A stretch of 54,971 bases of DNA from contig WQUW01000002.1 in NCBI GenBank assembly GCA_009781915.1, positions 1-54,971 of the forward strand, in the 5' to 3' direction. This DNA is from Treponema sp. GTDB lineage: Bacteria; Spirochaetota; Spirochaetia; Treponematales; Breznakiellaceae. Positions within the stretch are counted from its first letter, which is position 1. The number at the start of each line of letters is the position of its first letter. The notes under the pieces are model-generated. The model searched no databases. It was not told the origin of the DNA and saw only the letters and a list, made by a program, of their open reading frames with translations. Positions 50,575 through 54,971 of the stretch are shown here, piece after piece. Position numbers and translations under genes: made by a program.

Positions 50575-51996
50575 ATGAAACAAACATCCGCCGGAAACGG
50601 CGATTTGCCGCCTGCCGCAGAAGGTGAAACCAGCATTATCGGCCGCAGGGAAATAATGCCCTTGCTGGCTAAGGCAGGGCAGGCGCTAAAGCACTACGAT
50701 AGCGCGATGGGCTGTCTTGCGGCGATAATCGACAGCTCCGGCAGGGCCATACATAAGCAAACGCCGGTTTGCGAGTTTTGCGTAAAAAACACGCATGAGC
50801 CATTGCGGGTTTGCCAAGAAAGCGAGTGCCCATGCCATGACGTACATCAAGAGGCTCTTGACGAATCCAGACGAACTGGGGGCGTGTATGTGTATTCCTG
50901 CGCCGCGGGCTTTGTGTTTTGGACAAGCCCCCTTTACCGGAACGGGCGGTACGCCGGGGCCATGACTGCGGGGCAGGTTATTTTAGGCGGGCGCGGCATG
51001 GCGCTGGAAAGATTCCGCGGCCTCTGCAATAACAAGGACGCCGTGCAGATGTTTTCGGCAATGATCAAGGATATGCCGGAAAAGAGCCACGAGGAAGTCA
51101 AAGCTATGGCCGAAATGCTGGGGCTCTGCGCCGGGGAAATCTCAAAAGGAAGGGAAGGGCCGTGTGAATTGATTCGCCGCAAAATCTGGCAGAATGTACC
51201 TCCCCAAAACGCTGGCGGGACACCGGATCAGGCATCAAAAGATGCCCCGCAGGATTCCGGCGCGGACGGCTCCCGGCTAGGGGTGCTGGAAAAGGAGCGG
51301 ACGCTTGTCGCGGCGTTCCGGCGGGGGGACAACAAGGCAGGATGCCGGATTTTGAAAGAACTCATGGACTGCGCCATAGCTGTGGCAGGGCCGGAAAACA
51401 TGGAACTTGTCCGCTTTCGGGCAATCGAGCTGGTGGTACTTCTTTCCAGAGCCGGGGATACCGAAACGTGCCACGGCGATACCCTATTGGAAGCCAATAA
51501 CCGGAATTTAAACCGGATACTGGAATCAAAAACCACCGAAGACCTGATCGAAAACCTGTATCAAGGCGCTGAACGCATCGCCGGCAAGATTTTTTCCTTT
51601 CAGGGAATGCGCCACGCTGCGGCTATCCGCAAGGCTGAACGCTATATCTGGGAAAACTACACCCGCAAGATCAGCCTTCAGGAAATCGCTCAGGCTTCCG
51701 GCCTTTCAGCGCCCTACTTCAGCACGATTTTCAAGGAAGAAATGGGCGAAAACCTTTCGTTTTACCTTAACCGCCTTAGGGTAGAAAAGACGGTAGCTCT
51801 GCTTACGGAAACCGGGAAACCTTTAAGCGAAATCGCAAAGCTCTGCGGGTTTGAAGATCAAAGCTGGTTTTCCAAAACATTCAAAAGTTTTACCGGGATA
51901 AGTCCGGGAAAATTCCGGGAGAGCGGCGGCGGATATTTGGCCGGGAACCGTCAGGACACGCAAACAAGCCCGGCGCTGTTTAACCACAAGGAGTAA
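50575..51996 (+). CDS. PocR-domain AraC-family regulator 1
   Basis: A 473-residue regulator. The N-terminal ~200 residues form a PocR-type sensory domain with a cysteine-rich core (CEFCVKNTHEPLRVC then CPC and YSCAAGF), which may bind a small ligand or a metal. The C-terminal AraC module (~residues 350-455) has both helix-turn-helices (ISLQEIAQASGLSAPYFSTI; LSEIAKLCGFEDQSWFSKTF). PocR itself responds to propanediol in Salmonella, but the ligand here is unknown. GAGAG precedes the ATG. It is 2 bp from its paralogue. Confidence 0.88.
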   Translation: MKQTSAGNGDLPPAAEGETSIIGRREIMPLLAKAGQALKHYDSAMGCLAAIIDSSGRAIHKQTPVCEFCVKNTHEPLRVCQESECPCHDVHQEALDESRRTGGVYVYSCAAGFVFWTSPLYRNGRYAGAMTAGQVILGGRGMALERFRGLCNNKDAVQMFSAMIKDMPEKSHEEVKAMAEMLGLCAGEISKGREGPCELIRRKIWQNVPPQNAGGTPDQASKDAPQDSGADGSRLGVLEKERTLVAAFRRGDNKAGCRILKELMDCAIAVAGPENMELVRFRAIELVVLLSRAGDTETCHGDTLLEANNRNLNRILESKTTEDLIENLYQGAERIAGKIFSFQGMRHAAAIRKAERYIWENYTRKISLQEIAQASGLSAPYFSTIFKEEMGENLSFYLNRLRVEKTVALLTETGKPLSEIAKLCGFEDQSWFSKTFKSFTGISPGKFRESGGGYLAGNRQDTQTSPALFNHKE

Positions 51997-51998
51997 CT

Positions 51999-53396
51999 AT
52001 GAACAGGAACTATACAACAACTACAGCTTCAACTCAGGACAAAACCGGGGTAATACTGCGGGACGCTCAGGCTCTTATGGCGGTGTACACGAGGGCGACG
52101 GGAGCCTTCGCCTGCGTGTACGACCATAACTATACGCCTATGCCCGGAATTTCTTTGGAAACAGGCGGCGAAAAAAACGCCTGTTCTTTGTGCGCTAATT
52201 CCTTTTGCACCAAGGGCAAAAAGAACGTGAACGTGAATAATCGCCCGGGCGCTTACGCAAGCCCTTGCGGAAAAATACATACGAGCGCGATTAAGGAATC
52301 GCACCGCTTGGGCGGTTCCTACACGTACGAGTGTCCCCTTGGGTTTATGTTCTGGACGAGCCCGCTGTATTTTAACGGGCAGTTTGCGGGCGCTCTTTGT
52401 GGCGGCGGGTTTCTTGGGGTAGACAGCGAGGAAGCCTGCGCCCGTATCCATACCATATACGGCGAGGCCGTAAGCGAGGGGGAACTAAAACAAACGCTGA
52501 GCCATTTTCCCTGTGGAGAAGGCCAGAAGGTTAAGGCCCTTGCCGAACTCATGCTTGTGTGCGCCAAATCCCTTTCCGCCGGAAGCGATGGCTGCCATGC
52601 CGCAGCGGAACGCCGGACGGAACAGCAGGCGGAGCTTTCGGCAAGAATCGAGGTCTTGAAGAACCAGTACCCGCTCGCAAGCCACCGGCCCGAATACCCG
52701 CTGGACAAGGAACGGGAACTGCTTGACGCGCTCAGGCGGGCGGATACGGGGGCGGCAAGGTATATATTGAACGAAATTCTGGCGGCTGTTTTTTTGGCGA
52801 ACCCGGATCAGTTCAAGCATATCCAGTATAGAGCTATGGAACTGGCGGTGCTTATTTCCCGCACGGATACCGGCTGCGGGTTCTCGGCGCAGACTGTTCT
52901 TGAAACAAACAGCCAGTACATAAACTCTATCCGGGAAGCCGACACTATTGAAGAACTTACCGATGCCATGCATCAGATTTTTGACGGCATAGCCGGGCAG
53001 ATATTCAGCTTTCAGGGGATGCTCCACGCATCGGCGCTGAAAAAAGCCGAACGGTTTATTTTGGACAACTTTACCCGGAGGATTAGCCTGGAGGAAATCG
53101 CGCGAGTATCGGGATTTTCAGCGCCTTATTTCAGCACGATTTTCAGGGAGGAAATGGGCGAGAACCTTTCGAGTTACCTTAACCGCCTTAGGGTAGAGAA
53201 GGCCGGATATATGCTTACCAGCACGAATTTCTCCCTGAGCAAGATAGCCCGCGCCTGCGGGTTTGAAGACCAGAGCTGGTTTTCAAAGATTTTTAAGCTT
53301 TACACGGGAGCAAATCCGGGAAAATACCGCAGTCAGGGGGGAAAGTCCGATTCAGGAATCCCCGAAATCAGGTTTTCGGCAAGTCTTGGCGGGTAG
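51999..53396 (+). CDS. PocR-domain AraC-family regulator 2
   Basis: A 465-residue paralogue of regulator 1 with the same layout: PocR-like sensor with cysteines (CSLCANSFCTKG; SPCGKIH; YECPLGFMFWTSPLYFNG) and AraC DNA-binding end (ISLEEIARVSGFSAPYFSTI; LSKIARACGFEDQSWFSKIF). AAGGAG precedes the ATG. The sensor differs more than the DNA-binding part, so the pair may see different ligands but share target sites. Palindromic repeat copy 2 begins 3 bp after the stop. Confidence 0.88.
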   Translation: MNRNYTTTTASTQDKTGVILRDAQALMAVYTRATGAFACVYDHNYTPMPGISLETGGEKNACSLCANSFCTKGKKNVNVNNRPGAYASPCGKIHTSAIKESHRLGGSYTYECPLGFMFWTSPLYFNGQFAGALCGGGFLGVDSEEACARIHTIYGEAVSEGELKQTLSHFPCGEGQKVKALAELMLVCAKSLSAGSDGCHAAAERRTEQQAELSARIEVLKNQYPLASHRPEYPLDKERELLDALRRADTGAARYILNEILAAVFLANPDQFKHIQYRAMELAVLISRTDTGCGFSAQTVLETNSQYINSIREADTIEELTDAMHQIFDGIAGQIFSFQGMLHASALKKAERFILDNFTRRISLEEIARVSGFSAPYFSTIFREEMGENLSSYLNRLRVEKAGYMLTSTNFSLSKIARACGFEDQSWFSKIFKLYTGANPGKYRSQGGKSDSGIPEIRFSASLGG

Positions 53397-53399
53397 GCC

Positions 53400-53587
53400 C
53401 CCCGCCGCGCGTGAGCCATGCATTTCTGCCAAAGCCCCGGCAGGGGAGGATATACGGTTTAAGAATCCCGCATGGGGAACCCGCTACGGAGCCACGGTCT
53501 CCTACGCGGAAAGTCCACGCAAATGGCTTCTTAAACCGTATATCCTCCCCTGCCGGGCATTGTACTGATGGCTCACGCGCGGCGGGG
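53400..53587 (+). repeat. palindromic repeat element, copy 2
   Basis: A 188-bp element bounded by perfect 18-bp ends CCCCGCCGCGCGTGAGCC and its complement. The inner arms GGCAGGGGAGGATATACGG face each other about 60 bp apart. It follows the AraC stop by 3 bp. The flanking right side has CATTGCTGGGGG, then a hairpin (CCTCCCCGG / CCGGGGAGG, 53633-53654) and a tandem GGGAAGGATGC. Confidence 0.92.
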
Positions 53588-53687
53588 CATTGCTGGGGGA
53601 AGAACATCATCCACGGCATTTACCCCCGGTAGCCTCCCCGGATTCCGGGGAGGGCTGTGGGAAGGATGCGGGAAGGATGCGGGGGGC

Positions 53688-53765
53688 TTACATCTGGTGT
53701 GTCCAGCGAGTGCCGTCCCACGTGTATGTGCCAACAAGCGTACCGCCAGAGTTGTTTCCGCACGG
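53688..53765 (-). pseudogene. orphan C-terminal protein fragment
   Basis: On the minus strand a short frame reads VPCGNNSGGTLVGTYTWDG then TRWTHQM and stop, resembling the tail of a secreted beta-rich protein. It is preceded by an in-frame stop and overlaps the vapBC2 promoter. It is probably a remnant cut by insertion of the toxin-antitoxin cassette, but a chance frame is possible. Confidence 0.3.
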
Positions 53766-53780
53766 AACTTATGCTATATT
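53752..53780 (+). promoter_or_regulatory. vapBC2 promoter (leaderless type)
   Basis: -35 TTGTTT (53752-53757), 17-nt spacer, -10 TATATT (53775-53780), then 6 nt and the ATG at 53787. The spacing and the GCTATAYTT...CGTATGA context match vapBC1. Confidence 0.7.
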
Positions 53781-53786
53781 TACCGT

Positions 53787-54020
53787 ATGATCGTTAAACA
53801 GACTGTCGAAATCCCGCCTGACCGTAGGCTGATCATCACCGTACCCAGTGAAGTGCCAGCGGGAAAGACCATTCTTACTTTTACTCCAGCCCATGACTCC
53901 CTGCGGGTCGCCAGCCACAGCCGCAAACCCATTTCGGGGTACTTTGGCATCCTTTCCCCACAAACATACGGCGATGGTGTTGCGTATCAGCGGCAACTCA
54001 GGGACGAGTGGGATGACTGA
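53787..54020 (+). CDS. vapB: VapB-type antitoxin 2
   Basis: A 77-residue antitoxin starting MIVKQTVEIPPDRRLIITVP with PSEVPAGKTILTFTP, the same family as antitoxin 1, and ending DGVAYQRQLRDEWDD. It should bind the PIN toxin and regulate its own operon. It overlaps the toxin gene by 8 nt. There is no ribosome binding site; a leaderless mRNA is predicted. It lies between two palindromic repeats in direct orientation. Confidence 0.88.
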   Translation: MIVKQTVEIPPDRRLIITVPSEVPAGKTILTFTPAHDSLRVASHSRKPISGYFGILSPQTYGDGVAYQRQLRDEWDD

Positions 54021-54402
54021 AAGCCGCTTTGTACTGGACACCAATGCGGTAATTTTTCTTGCTACCAAGGGCAGCGTAATTCCTTCCAGTCTGGAGGAAG
54101 AATTGAATGAAGCGGATTTGTTTATCAGTGTCATATCCGAGATTGAATTGTTTTCCAAGCCTGCGTTGCCGCCAAATGAGGAGGAAAATCTTCGCTCATT
54201 TCTCTCCAGTAGGATCCCGATTATGGAACTTACGGAAGCGGTTAAAAAAGAAACTATCGCCCTTCGCCGCAGCGCTAGGCTAAAACTTCCTGATTGTATC
54301 ATTGCTGCGACAGTTACCGTTTTGAACGCAGTACTCCTGACGGCCGACAAAGAACTCCTTGCCCTTTCATGGCCCGGCTTTCGCGCAAAAAATCTTTTCT
54401 GA
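54013..54402 (+). CDS. vapC: VapC-type PIN-domain toxin 2
   Basis: A 129-residue PIN-domain ribonuclease. Acidic residues lie in RFVLDTNAVIFL (Asp), ISEIELF (Glu), KLPDCIIAATV (Asp) and LLTADKELL (Asp). The chosen ATG (MTESRFVLD) overlaps the antitoxin end, as in many vapBC pairs. It is only moderately similar to toxin 1. Palindromic repeat copy 3 starts 15 bp after the stop. Confidence 0.9.
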   Translation: MTESRFVLDTNAVIFLATKGSVIPSSLEEELNEADLFISVISEIELFSKPALPPNEEENLRSFLSSRIPIMELTEAVKKETIALRRSARLKLPDCIIAATVTVLNAVLLTADKELLALSWPGFRAKNLF

Positions 54403-54417
54403 AAGCCAGATCCAGCC

Positions 54418-54601
54418 CCCCGCCGCGCGTGAGCCAGCGGTACAATGCCCGGCAGGGGAGGATATACGGTTTAAGAATCCCGCATGGGGAACCCGCTACG
54501 GAGCCACGGTCTCCTTCGCGGAGAGTCCATTGCAAAATGGCTTCTTAAACCGTATATCCTCCCCTGCCGGGCATTGTCACGCTGGCTCACGCGCGGCGGG
54601 G
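54418..54601 (+). repeat. palindromic repeat element, copy 3
   Basis: A 184-bp element in the same orientation as copy 2. Its two arms are each about 60 bp and almost perfectly complementary (two mismatches), from CCCCGCCGCGCGTGAGCC to GGATATACGGTTTAAGAA. The right flank has CATTACTGGGGGG and a hairpin around 54644-54671 (CCAACC / GGTTGG). Confidence 0.93.
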
Positions 54602-54681
54602 CATTACTGGGGGGCTCCGCAGAGCATCATTCACGGCCCCCAACCCGCCGGAACGAGTCCCGGTAGGTTGGGAAAAGCCGC

Positions 54682-54971
54682 CTACCATGCAACGCCCAGC
54701 GCAACGCCGGGGTGGAAGCGGGGAGAAATGCCCTCGGTACCAATTAGTACGGGAGCGGCCACAGTTATGTTCCAGTGCCAGCTCCATGCCCAGCCGCCCC
54801 ACGGCCTTCTGCCGCCAAGTCTGTACCCAATGGCGGGGACTATCATCACCCCCACGTTTTCGTGTCGTTCCCAATACCACATCGACGTCGAGCCCCAAGC
54901 AGTAGGTACCGACCGCTCCTCCCTCCTCCATACATCCATTATGCCCAGTCCAAGGCCGAGCTCCAAGAAGA
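54682..54971 (-). CDS. outer membrane beta-barrel protein, C-terminal part (runs off the window)
   Basis: The last ~95 residues of a minus-strand gene whose 5' end lies beyond the window. Visible segments alternate hydrophobic and polar residues (ENVGVMIVPAIGYRLGG; WSWHWNITVAAPVLIG) and the protein ends FHPGVALGVAW with a terminal aromatic residue, as expected for a barrel inserted by BAM. It is Trp- and Gly-rich. No family can be named from this fragment. Confidence 0.6.
   Translation of the reverse strand, partial: FLELGLGLGIMDVWRREERSVPTAWGSTSMWYWERHENVGVMIVPAIGYRLGGRRPWGGWAWSWHWNITVAAPVLIGTEGISPRFHPGVALGVAW

Overview
The window looks like chromosomal DNA of a spirochete of the Treponema lineage, probably a gut-type treponeme with mid-to-high GC. 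This is an inference from gene content: a GreA elongation factor fused to a very long helical-repeat N-terminus, large MKK-type beta-barrel outer membrane proteins, a PtsI enzyme with no sugar permease beside it, and toxin-antitoxin modules of the VapB type that starts with a QTVEIPPDRR-like sequence. No rRNA, CRISPR array or complete insertion sequence is visible.

Layout. 1-450: a 34-base G tract, hairpins and the first copy of a 184-188 bp palindromic repeat. 454-10788: lipase and hisS (minus), TPR protein and GreA fusion, a von Willebrand A membrane protein with a proline-rich minisatellite, tsaE/tsaB and an HD-GYP protein. 10858-13215: an AT-rich three-gene island (serine hydrolase, VOC protein, methyltransferase) that looks acquired. 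13353-21293: acyl-ACP thioesterase, DUF362 ferredoxin protein, two small membrane proteins, a PBP2/signal peptidase pair, a LysM-M23 peptidase, two small genes and an acyltransferase. 21330-27610: an accessory locus with vapBC, porin copy 1, a PD-(D/E)XK-like protein, a tyrosine recombinase, porin copy 2 and hicBA. 27676-35649: ptsI, der, merR, an Rsm22-like methyltransferase, gltX, an M18 aminopeptidase and tRNA-Gly. 35712-40078: an extracytoplasmic flavoprotein operon with an XRE-type regulator at each end and clear operator sites. 40101-44987: htpG, a pseudouridine synthase, trpS and a BASS-family transporter. 45206-53396: four regulators in a row, two MalT-like and two PocR-AraC. 53400-54971: two more palindromic repeats enclosing a second vapBC, then the 3' end of an outer membrane protein gene.

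The most striking structure is at 22134-27168. Two highly similar porin genes face away from each other, with a tyrosine recombinase gene and a PD-(D/E)XK-like gene between them. Copy 1 has an excellent promoter and a ribosome binding site. Copy 2 lacks both, and the homology between the copies begins only a few bases before the start codon. Inversion of the central ~2.3 kb within the shared 5' ends would move the promoter onto the silent copy, so I propose a candidate outer-membrane-protein switch.

Two further patterns stand out. Three intact palindromic repeats all sit 3-15 bp after a stop codon, in the same orientation relative to the upstream gene. Several genes (vapB1, vapB2, the 101-aa membrane protein, hisS, the BASS transporter and plsC) have a -10 box 6-11 nt before the start codon, which implies leaderless or nearly leaderless mRNAs. 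All functional statements are read from the sequence and family knowledge; no database search was run.
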